Position numbers and translations under genes: made by a program
Source of the DNA: Phycisphaeraceae bacterium
Lineage (GTDB): Bacteria > Planctomycetota > Phycisphaerae > Phycisphaerales > UBA1924
DNA length: 64,000 bases
Direction of reading: 5' to 3'
Assembly (NCBI GenBank): GCA_019636655.1
Contig: JAHBXB010000007.1
Span: 1-64,000 of the forward strand
Notes under the pieces: model-generated
Seen by the model: only the letters and a program-made list of their open reading frames with translations
What the model was told of the DNA's origin: nothing
The model's database searches: none
Part shown: in pieces, positions 10,129-17,745 of the stretch
How positions within the stretch are numbered: position 1 is the stretch's first letter
Layout: each line of letters begins with the position of its first letter

Positions 10129-10565
10129 CGACGTCACTCCTCGCCGTCGCATCCCTGGCGGCGGCCTTTGGCACCGGAACGCCTCGCCCCTCTGGGCCCA
10201 CCCGCTCCGGTGCGGGACCGTGGTGTCCCGGAGTCTCCCTCCGGGCTTTGCCGACCTCTGTCAACTCTAGGAATGCGCGGCAGCCCGGCAGTCCTAAAAC
10301 CTCACGCCTCGTGTGACGCTTACGCCCCAGACCCAGCGGTGTTCTCCGCCGCTCTCGCGTTCTCACATCACCGAGCCTCTTTATCGTCAGCACGCATCGT
10401 GCCATCGCCCAATTCCGGAGATGAACACGCGTTTCCCGCTCGCCAGCCCCGGTCCTGGGTCCCAATACCCTCACAACCCGCGCGCGCCCGTCATCCCTCG
10501 GCCAGCCCCTGCCAGAACGGCACCCGTGAACCGGTTACCCCGCGGTGACCACCCCAGACACCCCG
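10129..10565. promoter_or_regulatory. 437-bp gap upstream of clpC with a structured leader
   Basis: No convincing gene lies here. On the clpC side there are two inverted repeats: GCACCGGA (10171-10178) with TCCGGTGC (10206-10213), and CGGGAC (10213-10218) with GTCCCG (10225-10230). Either could fold in the clpC leader. A TTGACA occurs on the minus strand near 10257-10262, but no good -10 follows at the right distance. No CIRCE (TTAGCACTC-N9-GAGTGCTAA) element was found. The remainder up to 10565 shows nothing recognisable. Confidence 0.35.
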
Positions 10566-11762
10566 CTACCTCGCCTGCGCGCGCCTCGAGTCTTCAACGA
10601 TCTGGATCGGCACGATCTTCTCCGCCGTCGCCCCCGTCACCTTGTCACGCATCGTCACCTTCAGGTTGTACGTCCCGATCGCCAGCGTCGGTGGCAGCGT
10701 AATCCGCTGAACCAGGAAGAAATCCCGCCTCACCCGCCGCGCCACGTCCTTCACAACCTGCTCCGGCCGGTACAGCGCCTGGTACCCGTCCGTCGCCGCG
10801 TACACCGCCACCTCCTGCCCCAACTCCGTCACGTACTGCTCCGCCTCCTGCCCCTCCGCCGGTCGCGCCGTCGCCGGGTGGTCGCTCCCGCTCCACGCCC
10901 GCTGAGAGAACCCCGCCACCTCCACGTACACGATCATCTCCTGCGACCGCCCCGCCGTGAACGTGTTGCGCGCAAACGGCACGTACCGCCCGAATCCCTC
11001 CACCCGCTCGCACAGCGCCAGCGCCGGCACCGACAGCACCCCTGCCTCCGCCGCCAGCCGCTGCGACAGGTCCTCCACGATCCGCGCCGTCGCCTCGGGG
11101 TCCGCGGCGGAGGCCGACTCCCGCGCCATCGCCCTCAGGCTCTGCCGCAGCGCCTCCAGCGACCGCGCCTCCGCCGCCGGCAAATCCGCCGTCGCGCTCG
11201 CGAACCGCGCCGCATCCTCGTCGCTCCCCAGCGCCGCCAGCATCGCCAGCTTCAGCCCCACCTGGTACCCGCTTCCCGCGCCACCCGCCTGCTCCCGGAT
11301 GACCTTCGCCAGATCCTCCACCAGCGCCCCCATCCGCTCCCCCGCCTGCACCTCGACCTGGGCCGGTTCCGCGACCGGCCTCGGCGCCGGCTCCTCGACG
11401 ACGTTCGGTTCCCCAGACGCTGACTCAACCGCCCGCTCCGCTGCTGGCGCTGTTGCCGCCACCGTCGGCTCTGGCCTCAGCCCCACAACCGCTCCGCGCC
11501 CCGCCGCCGGCTCGGTCCCCAGCGTCCGCGCCCGCCCCGCTTCATCAAACATCGCCTGCAGGTCCGTCGAGGCGTTCGACAGCAGCGACGTATCCGCCGC
11601 GCCACGCTCCGTCACCGCCTTCTTGCCCATTGTCGCCACCGCCCCGCCGTCATCGCGGCTGGTCCCGCTGCACGACACCAGCACCAGCGCCCCCCCCGAC
11701 CCGATCAGCCCCGCCGCGACCACCGCCACCAACGCGGTTGCAGAACGCTGCGAACGCTCCAT
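10566..11762 (-). CDS. Lipoprotein of unknown function
   Basis: The product is 398 residues, starting MERSQRSATALVAVVAAGLI and reaching a lipobox-like LVSC around residue 31, so it is probably exported and lipidated. An Ala/Glu-rich helical middle section carries no recognised domain. The C-terminal third holds beta-rich sequence with FGRYVPFARNTF, QEMIVYVEVAGF and TLPPTLAIGTYNLKVTMRDK, which resembles a family of planctomycete envelope proteins whose C-terminal part looks like an Ig-like or cohesin-type sandwich. The gene lies between holA (101 bp upstream) and clpC and could be co-transcribed with holA. A role cannot be assigned. Confidence 0.6.
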   Translation of the reverse strand: MERSQRSATALVAVVAAGLIGSGGALVLVSCSGTSRDDGGAVATMGKKAVTERGAADTSLLSNASTDLQAMFDEAGRARTLGTEPAAGRGAVVGLRPEPTVAATAPAAERAVESASGEPNVVEEPAPRPVAEPAQVEVQAGERMGALVEDLAKVIREQAGGAGSGYQVGLKLAMLAALGSDEDAARFASATADLPAAEARSLEALRQSLRAMARESASAADPEATARIVEDLSQRLAAEAGVLSVPALALCERVEGFGRYVPFARNTFTAGRSQEMIVYVEVAGFSQRAWSGSDHPATARPAEGQEAEQYVTELGQEVAVYAATDGYQALYRPEQVVKDVARRVRRDFFLVQRITLPPTLAIGTYNLKVTMRDKVTGATAEKIVPIQIVEDSRRAQAR

Positions 11763-11863
11763 GACTGAGCCTCCTGCTGCCCGACCGACAGCGCACTTCC
11801 TGCGCACTGCCCCCGCCACGCCCCCCCTGCCCGCCCCGCCACCAGCCCCGTCTCATCGGCGCA

Positions 11864-12979
11864 TCACCCCAGCGCGCTTGTAAATCGCAGCGCCAGCGTC
11901 TCCAGGTTCCTCACCGGGTCCCCCAAACTGCTCTTAAGCGCCACATCTGTATTGATCGCCGCCTGCAGCAGCCCCGCCGCCCGGTCCGGCGACAGCCGCT
12001 TCGACGCCCGCACCAGCCGGTCCACCTCGTCCGGCCTCCCCCAGATCTTCAGCGTCCTCATCAGCGACTGCGGGCTCTCCCCCTGCGCCATCCCGCGGCT
12101 GAGCCCGTGCACCTTCCTCGCCAGGTCCGTGAACGCCCACCCCAGCGGCACCGGGTCCTGCCGCGATACATCGACCAACTCCCTCAGGTGCGTCAACGCC
12201 TCCCGCGCATCCCCCGAAAGCAGTGAGGCCTGGATCGCGAAGAACTTCTCCTCCCGCGACATCCCCACGAACTCCTTCACCAGCTCCGGCCCGATCGGCT
12301 CCCCCGGGTTGGCCAGCGCCAACTTCCCCAACTCCGAATCGATCCGGCCCAGTTCCGGCCCCACCAGCTGCACCAACTGCGCCGCCCCCGCCTCCGTCAG
12401 CGTCCCCCCGTGCCTCGCCGAGCACCGCGCCCGCGCCCACCGGGCCGCATCCGCCTCCGACGGCGGCTCGCACTTCATCACCGCCCCGCGCGCCCCCAGC
12501 GCCGCCACCGCCTTGTCCAGCCGCCCCGGCCGCCACGTGTCCGCGCGCAGCACCAGCGTCGCCGAGTCGCTCGGCTCCTCCGTGTACGACTCCAGGATCT
12601 CCCGCGCCGTCTTCACCCGCGCCCCGCGCCCGCCCTTCACCGCCTTGGGCGCCTCCGCTCCCTCCTCATCATCCGTGCTCTTCACGAGGTCGTCCGCGTT
12701 GTCGACAACGACGAGCTTGTACGAGGCCATCAGCCCGTACGACCGGCACTCATCCAGGATGTCCGCCACGCCCCCCGTCCCCCCGGACGCCGCCCCCAGC
12801 GCCCCGCCGTCAAACCGCACCACCTGCACCGCATCCCCCGCCCCGTGCACCTTGATCAGGGCCTCTCTGAGCTGATCCGTGTACAACTCCTGCAGGAACC
12901 GCTCCGGTCCATGCAGGATCGCCACCCGCGTCTGCGCCGAGAGCGCCGCCCGTTCCGCTTTTCCAGCCGCACGCGCCAT
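11864..12979 (-). CDS. holA: DNA polymerase III delta subunit
   Basis: The product is 371 residues, close to the usual size for HolA, which opens the beta sliding clamp within the clamp-loader complex. The N-terminal AAA+-like domain shows the family pattern RVAILHGPERFLQELYTDQL and a YKLVVVDNADDLVK segment where a Walker B-like element sits. As is usual for delta, no functional Walker A is present. The centre (IDSELGKLALA, FFAIQASLLSGD, DVSRQDPVPLGWAFTDLARK) matches the delta lid and C-terminal collar domains. An acidic insert near residues 100-130 is atypical. The ATG ending 12979 has no Shine-Dalgarno but a TACGCT hexamer six nt upstream. Confidence 0.8.
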   Translation of the reverse strand: MARAAGKAERAALSAQTRVAILHGPERFLQELYTDQLREALIKVHGAGDAVQVVRFDGGALGAASGGTGGVADILDECRSYGLMASYKLVVVDNADDLVKSTDDEEGAEAPKAVKGGRGARVKTAREILESYTEEPSDSATLVLRADTWRPGRLDKAVAALGARGAVMKCEPPSEADAARWARARCSARHGGTLTEAGAAQLVQLVGPELGRIDSELGKLALANPGEPIGPELVKEFVGMSREEKFFAIQASLLSGDAREALTHLRELVDVSRQDPVPLGWAFTDLARKVHGLSRGMAQGESPQSLMRTLKIWGRPDEVDRLVRASKRLSPDRAAGLLQAAINTDVALKSSLGDPVRNLETLALRFTSALG

Positions 12980-12985
12980 GCCCCC

Positions 12986-12991
12986 AGCGTA
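12986..12991 (-). promoter_or_regulatory. Candidate -10 element (GGTACGCT) of holA, leaderless
   Basis: TACGCT sits six nt before the holA ATG on the minus strand, preceded by GG, and the intervening GGGGGC is not a plausible ribosome site at that spacing. It is one of the closest matches to the recurring start-proximal promoter motif in this window. Confidence 0.45.
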
Positions 12992-13048
12992 CCGCCCATC
13001 ACGGGCCCGGGCGGCCCGACCGGTTCCGCCCACCCCGCTCCAGGTCCA

Positions 13049-13077
13049 TTGCTCCCGCGCCCGTCCACCAGTATCCT
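13049..13077 (+). promoter_or_regulatory. Candidate sigma70-type promoter for the 13107 gene
   Basis: TTGCTC (13049-13054) and TATCCT (13072-13077) are separated by 17 bp. Predicted initiation near 13085 leaves a ~20-nt leader that includes a GTGAGG ribosome site before the ATG at 13107. Confidence 0.45.
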
Positions 13078-13106
13078 GGCGAACCTACACCCCGTGAGGC
13101 CGCACC

Positions 13107-13877
13107 ATGCCTTTGTGCCCCGCAGCCACGCCGTTCGCCCGCCGGTCTTACCTGCTGGCCGGATTTGCCGCCGCGTTCCTCGCTGTGGCCAACGCCCTGG
13201 CCCAGGACCCCGGCTACCACCGCCAGATCCGCGCTGAGGACATCGCGTACGCCCGCACTCCCGACGGCCTCACCTCGACCATCACGGTCATCCCCTCGGT
13301 GGTCAATACCACCCCCGACCCACTTGACCTTGGCACCATGATCACGGTCGAGGTCAACGGCCTCGTGGTCGGCGCCGCCGCCGAGACGCTCCTCCTCGCC
13401 GGCGGTGGTGGAGGTGGTGGCGGGGGGGGTGGGAGCGAGTCCTGCGGCGGCAATCCATGCACCGGCCGTTGCTTCGGCGGCCACGGCTTCTGCACACCAA
13501 ACCCGTTTATTCCGTCCTGGTGCATGTGCTGGCCCTTCCTCATCGGAGGCGGCCTCGAGTACACCCTTCCGTCCCCCCTCGACCCGGGCGACACGATTAC
13601 CGTCCGTTTGTCTCCTCTGCCCGGCTCCGAGCCGGAGATCTACACGGCGGACGATGAGGCCTCCATCGTCGCGATCACCTGCGTCCTCTGCCCCGCCGAC
13701 ACCAACTGCGACGCGCAGTTCACCCCGGCCGACATCGCGACCTTCATCAGTGCCTGGGTCGGTAGCCTGCAGGGCGGCACGCTCGCCGGCGACTTCGATG
13801 GCAACGGCACGGTCGCCCCCGCCGACATCGCGGTGTTCATCAACGCGTGGTTCAGCGGCGTCACCAACGGGTGCTGA
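13107..13877 (+). CDS. Secreted protein with polyglycine run, Cys-rich segment and dockerin-like tail
   Basis: The product is 256 residues. The signal peptide (MPLCPAATPFARRSYLLAGF...ANALAQ) is followed by a short beta-rich domain, an uninterrupted run of about eleven glycines (nt ~13402-13433), then a compact Cys-rich stretch (CGGNPCTGRCFGGHGFCTP...WCMCW, seven Cys within ~30 residues) that could form disulfides. The last ~60 residues are the calcium-loop pair seen in four neighbours (CPADTNCDAQFTPADIATF and DFDGNGTVAPADIAVF). No enzymatic signature is visible. It is divergent from holA and convergent with the VOC gene. Confidence 0.7.
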   Translation: MPLCPAATPFARRSYLLAGFAAAFLAVANALAQDPGYHRQIRAEDIAYARTPDGLTSTITVIPSVVNTTPDPLDLGTMITVEVNGLVVGAAAETLLLAGGGGGGGGGGGSESCGGNPCTGRCFGGHGFCTPNPFIPSWCMCWPFLIGGGLEYTLPSPLDPGDTITVRLSPLPGSEPEIYTADDEASIVAITCVLCPADTNCDAQFTPADIATFISAWVGSLQGGTLAGDFDGNGTVAPADIAVFINAWFSGVTNGC

Positions 13878-13978
13878 GTTCCCGCGTCACTCCGATCGCC
13901 TCTCGCTTGACCGTATCGCCCTCGCTACCCATCGCAATGTATCTTGCCTACACGGCAGCGCCCCGCTCGCCGCCCGTG

Positions 13979-14500
13979 TCACTTCTTACCCGGTGCCGGC
14001 ACGTGCTGGTCGATCAGGATCGTGTTCCCATCCGGGTCCTGCAGCATCAGGCTCGCGGGCCCCGTCGTCGATTCGTCCGCCTCGGTCGTCAGCGCCAGGC
14101 CTTGCTTCTTGAGCGTCCGCTGGATCTCTCGCACATCGTCGAACTCCGCCAGCGTGTTGCACGCCCGGTCCCACCCGGGGTTGAACGTCAGGATGTTCCC
14201 CTTGAACATCCCCTGGAAAATCCCGATCGTGCTCGTCTCGTTCTGCAGGATCAGCCAGTTCTTCGCCTGGTCCCCCCCGCGGACTCGGAACCCCATCTTC
14301 TCGTAGAACGCACGAGACGCGGCGATGTCCTTGACGGCAAGACTGACCGAGAAGTTGCCAAGCTGCATGGGATGGTCTCCGGGTGCGTGGGTGGCGGCGG
14401 GCGCCGCCGGCGTCGACGCCGGCTGGGTGAGCGCCCCGAACGGCGACGCCGCGAGTCCGCCAAGAAAACCGACAAAAACGCCTACGATGAGCCGAGTCAT
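13979..14500 (-). CDS. Exported VOC (glyoxalase/bleomycin-resistance fold) protein
   Basis: The product is 173 residues from the ATG ending 14500. Residues ~1-25 (MTRLIVGVFVGFLGGLAA) form a signal peptide or N-terminal anchor, and an Ala/Pro linker leads to a single VOC domain: LGNFSVSLAVKDIAASRAFY at its start, KMGFRV, a central NPGWDRACNTL, and LMLQDPDGNTILIDQH at its end. The QDPDGN element is the usual metal-side signature. Members with an exported N-terminus are less common than cytoplasmic ones. The function is not predictable beyond small-molecule binding or isomerisation. An upstream GTG extension is rejected because it is a proline shadow of the G-rich tract. Confidence 0.75.
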   Translation of the reverse strand: MTRLIVGVFVGFLGGLAASPFGALTQPASTPAAPAATHAPGDHPMQLGNFSVSLAVKDIAASRAFYEKMGFRVRGGDQAKNWLILQNETSTIGIFQGMFKGNILTFNPGWDRACNTLAEFDDVREIQRTLKKQGLALTTEADESTTGPASLMLQDPDGNTILIDQHVPAPGKK

Positions 14501-14553
14501 TGGTCTCTCCAGTTCCAAGCAGGAACGCAAAGGTGAGCAGGGCTGGGCTGAGT

Positions 14554-14592
14554 GGGGAGGGGGGCTGGGGGGTGGGGGGTGGGGGGTGGGGG
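14554..14592. repeat. G-run tract between two divergent genes
   Basis: About 39 bp contain five or more runs of four to six guanines on the plus strand (GGGG A GGGGGG CT GGGGGG T GGGGGG T GGGGGG T GGGGG). It can form intramolecular quadruplexes. It lies between the starts of the VOC gene (minus) and the AraC-type regulator (plus) and may influence both, or may be a polymerase-slippage hot spot. Confidence 0.7.
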
Positions 14593-14636
14593 ACCCGGGC
14601 ATCCTACAGGCTCGATCGCGGAGGTCTTGCCAGATC

Positions 14637-15635
14637 TTGCGGACTCAATCAAAATCCCACGCCGCACCGCCCACCCGCTACGTCGAGCGGATCAACCTCG
14701 CCATCGACCACGTCGTGACGCACCTCGCCGAGCCGCGCCGCCTGCGCCTCAACGACGTCTCTCAGGCCGCCGGCCTCTCTCCCTTCCACTTCCACCGCGT
14801 CTTCCAGGCCATGGTCGGCCAGACGCTCGCCGAGTTCGTGAAGCGACTCCGGCTCGAACGCGCCCTGCACATGATGGCCCACGGCCGCAGGCCGTCGCTG
14901 ACCACGATCGCCCTCGCCTGCGGCTTCTCCTCCTCATCCGATTTCACCCGGTGCTTCACGCAGCGCTACGGAGCCCCCCCGAGCAGGTTCGACATCAAGG
15001 CCTGGCGCGAGGCGCACAGCGCCGAACTCGAAAAGACCATCCCAGGTTCCCCCTCGCGCCCGCACCTGGGCCCGCTCCCCGCTCCGTCCGCCGCCGCGGG
15101 CGACAACCCCGACGGCTTCACGGTGAAGATCCGCGACCTCCCCGCCCGCACCGTCGCGTACATCCGCGTCCACAATCCCTATGAGAGCGAGGCGCCCGTC
15201 AAAGCCGTCCACCGCCTCCTCGCCTGGGCCGAGCGACACGCCCTCGCCGACGGCCAGTGGCTCGGCTACCAGTGGGAGAACCCCGAGATCGTCCCCCTCA
15301 AGTACTGCCGCTACCACGCGGCGGTCGAGATCCCCGCCTCCACCCTTGATCGGCCCGGACGCGCGGCGAGCACGCGCCGAGCCGCCGGATCCGCCGCGTT
15401 CGGCGGCGAGATCGGCCGCTTCCGCTTCCCGCCCATGGTCGTCGCCCAGGTCGAGATCCGCGGCACGATCGACCTCGAACTCCGCGCCCTCCAATGGCTC
15501 TACGGCTCCTGGCTCCCCACGAGCGGCTACGTCCCCGACGACCACCCCTGCTTCGAAGCCTGGATCGGCCGCCCCTTCGCCCACGGCATGGAGCACTTCG
15601 AACTCCACGCCCAGTTGCCCGTGAAACGCGGCTGA
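14637..15635 (+). CDS. AraC-family regulator with GyrI-like effector-binding domain
   Basis: The start is uncertain. An in-frame TTG at 14637 follows GGAGG (14 nt upstream), and the conserved domain begins about ten codons later. Residues ~20-115 form the two helix-turn-helix motifs of AraC/XylS (LNDVSQAAGLSPFHFHRVFQ, then IALACGFSSSSDFTRCFTQ). Residues ~155-330 form a GyrI/SbmC-like ligand-binding domain (KIRDLPARTVAYIRVHNPYE, LGYQWENPEIVPLKYCRYHA, LQWLYGSWLPTSGYVPDDHP). This N-HTH/C-GyrI order is common in regulators that sense small amphipathic molecules or antibiotics. It is divergent from the VOC gene, a frequent resistance-type partner, so it may control it. Confidence 0.8.
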   Translation: MRTQSKSHAAPPTRYVERINLAIDHVVTHLAEPRRLRLNDVSQAAGLSPFHFHRVFQAMVGQTLAEFVKRLRLERALHMMAHGRRPSLTTIALACGFSSSSDFTRCFTQRYGAPPSRFDIKAWREAHSAELEKTIPGSPSRPHLGPLPAPSAAAGDNPDGFTVKIRDLPARTVAYIRVHNPYESEAPVKAVHRLLAWAERHALADGQWLGYQWENPEIVPLKYCRYHAAVEIPASTLDRPGRAASTRRAAGSAAFGGEIGRFRFPPMVVAQVEIRGTIDLELRALQWLYGSWLPTSGYVPDDHPCFEAWIGRPFAHGMEHFELHAQLPVKRG

Positions 15636-15668
15636 TTCCCCGCGGTCGCGCGCGGCCCGACGCCGCGA

Positions 15669-15674
15669 TACGCT
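15669..15674 (+). promoter_or_regulatory. Candidate -10 element (TACGCT), leaderless start
   Basis: TACGCT ends six nt before the ATG of the thioesterase gene at 15681; the spacer CCATCC contains no ribosome site. Confidence 0.4.
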
Positions 15675-15680
15675 CCATCC

Positions 15681-16124
15681 ATGCCCAGTTCGCCCCTTCA
15701 CGATCGCATCGCCGAGTCATTCCGGCGCCAGCAGCTCCTCTCCACACTCGGTGCGAGACTGCTTCGCGTCGCTGACGGCGAGGTGGACATCGAGTTGCCA
15801 TGGGCCGAGACGATCCAGCAGCAGCACGGCTTCGCGCACGCCGGAGCCATCGCAACCATCGCCGATTCCGCCTGCGGCTACGCGTGCCTGACCCGGATGG
15901 CCGAAGGCTCGGCCGTTCTCAGCGTCGAGTTCAAGATCAACCTTCTCGCCCCGGCGGTGGGCGAGCGGTTCGTCGCGCGGGGACGCGTCGTTCGAGTCGG
16001 CCGAACCGTCGGCGTCGCAACCGCGGAAGTCGTCGCGCACGCAGCGGCGAAGCCCGATCAGTGCGTGGCTTTGATGCAGGCGACCATGATGCGCGTCGAG
16101 CCAAGGAACGGCGCGGGAGGCTGA
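15681..16124 (+). CDS. PaaI-type hotdog thioesterase
   Basis: The product is 147 residues, the normal length for a single hotdog domain. The segment QQQHGFAHAGAIATIADSAC is the PaaI/YdiI signature (HGGxxxxLxDxA), with the second glycine replaced by Ala as in several subfamilies. VEFKINLLAPAVGERFVARG and RVGRTVGVATAEV complete the fold. The protein probably hydrolyses acyl- or aryl-CoA thioesters in the cytoplasm as a homotetramer. It follows the AraC regulator by 45 bp but has its own start-proximal promoter-like hexamer. Confidence 0.85.
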   Translation: MPSSPLHDRIAESFRRQQLLSTLGARLLRVADGEVDIELPWAETIQQQHGFAHAGAIATIADSACGYACLTRMAEGSAVLSVEFKINLLAPAVGERFVARGRVVRVGRTVGVATAEVVAHAAAKPDQCVALMQATMMRVEPRNGAGG

Positions 16125-16228
16125 ACCCGGAGGCGGTGCGGGTCTCGATTGAGAGCACCGCGCCGTCACCCACGAGCAATCCACGCAGCCATAGGACCAG
16201 GAGCAACCCCGCGACGACCAGACCAAAC

Positions 16229-16576
16229 ATGACCGAGTCCCAGTTCTGGGTGCATCTCGAGTTCCGCCTGTGCCGCGAGTTTCAGGGCCTCCCGGAGCGG
16301 CGATACCAATACTTCTGGTGCGACGGCATCGACCCCGAGCAGTACACGCTGGACGCCCCCTCGCCGCGGATCAGCGGACGGGCCACCATCTGCAACGGCC
16401 CGATGCAGAGCTGGACTTGGACGTTCGTCCTTCTCCTTCCCCGGCCGGTGTCATCCCGCGATGCCATCGAGTGGGCCTCGCTCCTCCCTCCCGAGAACAT
16501 GACCTGCTGGATGTCGTTCGATGAGGACAAGCAGTCCCTCGAGATCGACCCATCCGTGGCGAAGCCGGACCTCTGA
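16229..16576 (+). CDS. Small protein of unknown function
   Basis: A 115-residue protein starts MTESQFWVHLEFRLCREFQG and ends VAKPDL. It is rich in Trp and Tyr (ERRYQYFWCDGI, QSWTWTFVLLLPRP, ENMTCWMSFDEDK) and has no signal peptide or membrane segment. No family is recognised. The alternating beta-strand pattern and its position next to DUF4279-like and DUF4304-like genes resemble the small orphan proteins found in immunity or islet regions, but that is inference. The reading frame extends upstream to 15800 across the thioesterase, which is a shadow; the ATG at 16229 is the sensible start. Confidence 0.55.
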   Translation: MTESQFWVHLEFRLCREFQGLPERRYQYFWCDGIDPEQYTLDAPSPRISGRATICNGPMQSWTWTFVLLLPRPVSSRDAIEWASLLPPENMTCWMSFDEDKQSLEIDPSVAKPDL

Positions 16577-16722
16577 TCACGTGCCCGGGGAGCACACGCC
16601 CCAAAGTCCTCCCCAACCGCGCCGCCTCATGCCGCGGCCTCGCACGGCCGCTGCTGAAACATACAGTGGCCTTCATCCCTCCCTCGAGGCAGCGCGTCAC
16701 ACGTATCCAGTGAGATCCAGAC

Positions 16723-17253
16723 ATGGGCCCGACGCAGATTGATGATGGCGAAATCGCCGGGCTCACACTCAACCTCACCGGCTCATTCGATCCGAGGGTG
16801 TTCCTGGATGGCCTTGCCCTCCGACCAATCCGATATGAACTGTCGAAAGACAACACCGTCACCGAGCTCTACCGGGGCAAGGGCCCGACGCAGTTCGCGC
16901 CGAGCCGCAGGATCGAACTGGACAGTGCGAAGTTCTCCGTGCCCGGGCCGAAGTCGATCCCCCACCTCTTCGATACGCTGCTCGCGGCTGTCGCTGGGCT
17001 CTCTCCCGAAGCCCGCGCCGCATGGCACTGCCTGACCGCGCGAACGGCGGACATCGGCGTCTATTGGACAAACCGCAGCAACTGCGGCACGGAGTACGAC
17101 GTACCCAGCCGCATCGTAAAGTCGCTCGGCGATGCGGGCATCTCGCTCCGCATCTCGGTCTATGCCACCGACGAAGCGATAGAAAAGGCATGCCGCGAAC
17201 ATGGTGCGCATACAGACAACCCCACCGGGGAACCACCCCCGGCTCACAACTGA
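16723..17253 (+). CDS. DUF4279-like protein
   Basis: A 176-residue cytoplasmic protein has no signal or membrane segments. The opening LTLNLTGSFDPRVFLDGLAL reads like the DUF4279 start, where a beta strand is followed by (F/I)DPxxxxxxLGxxP, and the rest alternates strands and helices (SIPHLFDTLLAAVAGLSP, ADIGVYWTNRSNCGTEYDVP, LGDAGISLRISVYATDE). DUF4279 proteins have no proven activity; many sit as single-copy orphans or near toxin-immunity loci. The assignment rests on pattern only. A TATCCA hexamer lies 17 nt before the ATG. Confidence 0.5.
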   Translation: MGPTQIDDGEIAGLTLNLTGSFDPRVFLDGLALRPIRYELSKDNTVTELYRGKGPTQFAPSRRIELDSAKFSVPGPKSIPHLFDTLLAAVAGLSPEARAAWHCLTARTADIGVYWTNRSNCGTEYDVPSRIVKSLGDAGISLRISVYATDEAIEKACREHGAHTDNPTGEPPPAHN

Positions 17254-17381
17254 GTCGCCGCATGTTTCCGCGGGGTGCAAGGGCTATTCCCCCGCCGCAA
17301 CCCGGTTATTCTCCGGGAGTTCAATGACCCCCATCCCCAACTGGCAGCGCGAACTGGAGATCGTTGGGGGCCGCCGTGTTG

Positions 17382-17516
17382 GTGTGGCCGGCGCGTATCC
17401 GAAGACCGGGCCCCGGCCGATGCACGCAGTGCGCCTACGACCTTCGCGGACTCGCCGATCAACTGACCTGCCCCGAGTGCGGACATTCCGGCAAGCCCAC
17501 TCCGGATGACCAATAG
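17382..17516 (+). pseudogene. Zinc-ribbon C-terminal scrap, probably a broken gene
   Basis: In this frame (GTG at 17382, alternatives GTG 17376 or TTG 17364) the sequence ends CTQCAYDLRGLADQLTCPEC followed by GHSGKPTPDDQ and a stop. That is the CxxCxYDLRGL...CPECG zinc ribbon repeatedly seen in planctomycete membrane proteins. An ATG at 17324 opens a different frame (MTPIPNWQRELEIVGG) that does not contain the ribbon, which suggests a frameshift between the two. The preserved cysteines argue that the ribbon was functional recently. It could also be a very short real protein of about 44 residues. Confidence 0.4.
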
Positions 17517-17544
17517 TCCGGCTCAGTACTGAGGGGGTGGAGGG

Positions 17545-17577
17545 TGTCGGGAGGCGGGACCTCCCCGCCTCCCGACA
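17545..17577 (+). terminator. Perfect 14-bp hairpin, terminator-like without U-tract
   Basis: TGTCGGGAGGCGGG (17545-17558) and CCCGCCTCCCGACA (17564-17577) form an uninterrupted 14-bp stem with a five-nt loop, just after the zinc-ribbon scrap. No T-run follows on either strand, so it may be a factor-assisted terminator or a mobile palindromic element. The rest of the gap (17578-17745) shows no gene. Confidence 0.45.
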
Positions 17578-17745
17578 TCAGCATCGCGCATCACCACACG
17601 TCTTCCGCGCTAACCACGGGAGAATCAGCGGGCCCGTGGCAACGCGCACTCGCCGCCATCCGGTGCCGTCTAGGGCGCTGTGAAAGCGCTCCCCACCATG
17701 CGTGCACATCCTCGATGTACCCGCGGCCGTCCATCGGCCATCTTG

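Noticed and set aside
7396-10548. Very long plus-strand open frame opposite clpC
   Set aside because: Very high GC produces long open antisense frames. The predicted protein is Arg/Leu/His-rich and low-complexity, while the minus strand encodes intact ClpC.
13402-13437. Polyglycine run as a frameshift artefact
   Set aside because: The frame stays open through the run into a well-conserved Cys-rich segment and dockerin-like tail, so the run is treated as genuine.
15937-16230. Minus-strand frame starting MFGLVVAGLLLVLWLRGLLV
   Set aside because: The first ~25 residues look like a membrane helix, but the remainder is Arg-rich shadow of the thioesterase. It shares its CATG start with the 16229 gene on the other strand. 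Possible tiny membrane peptide, not convincing.
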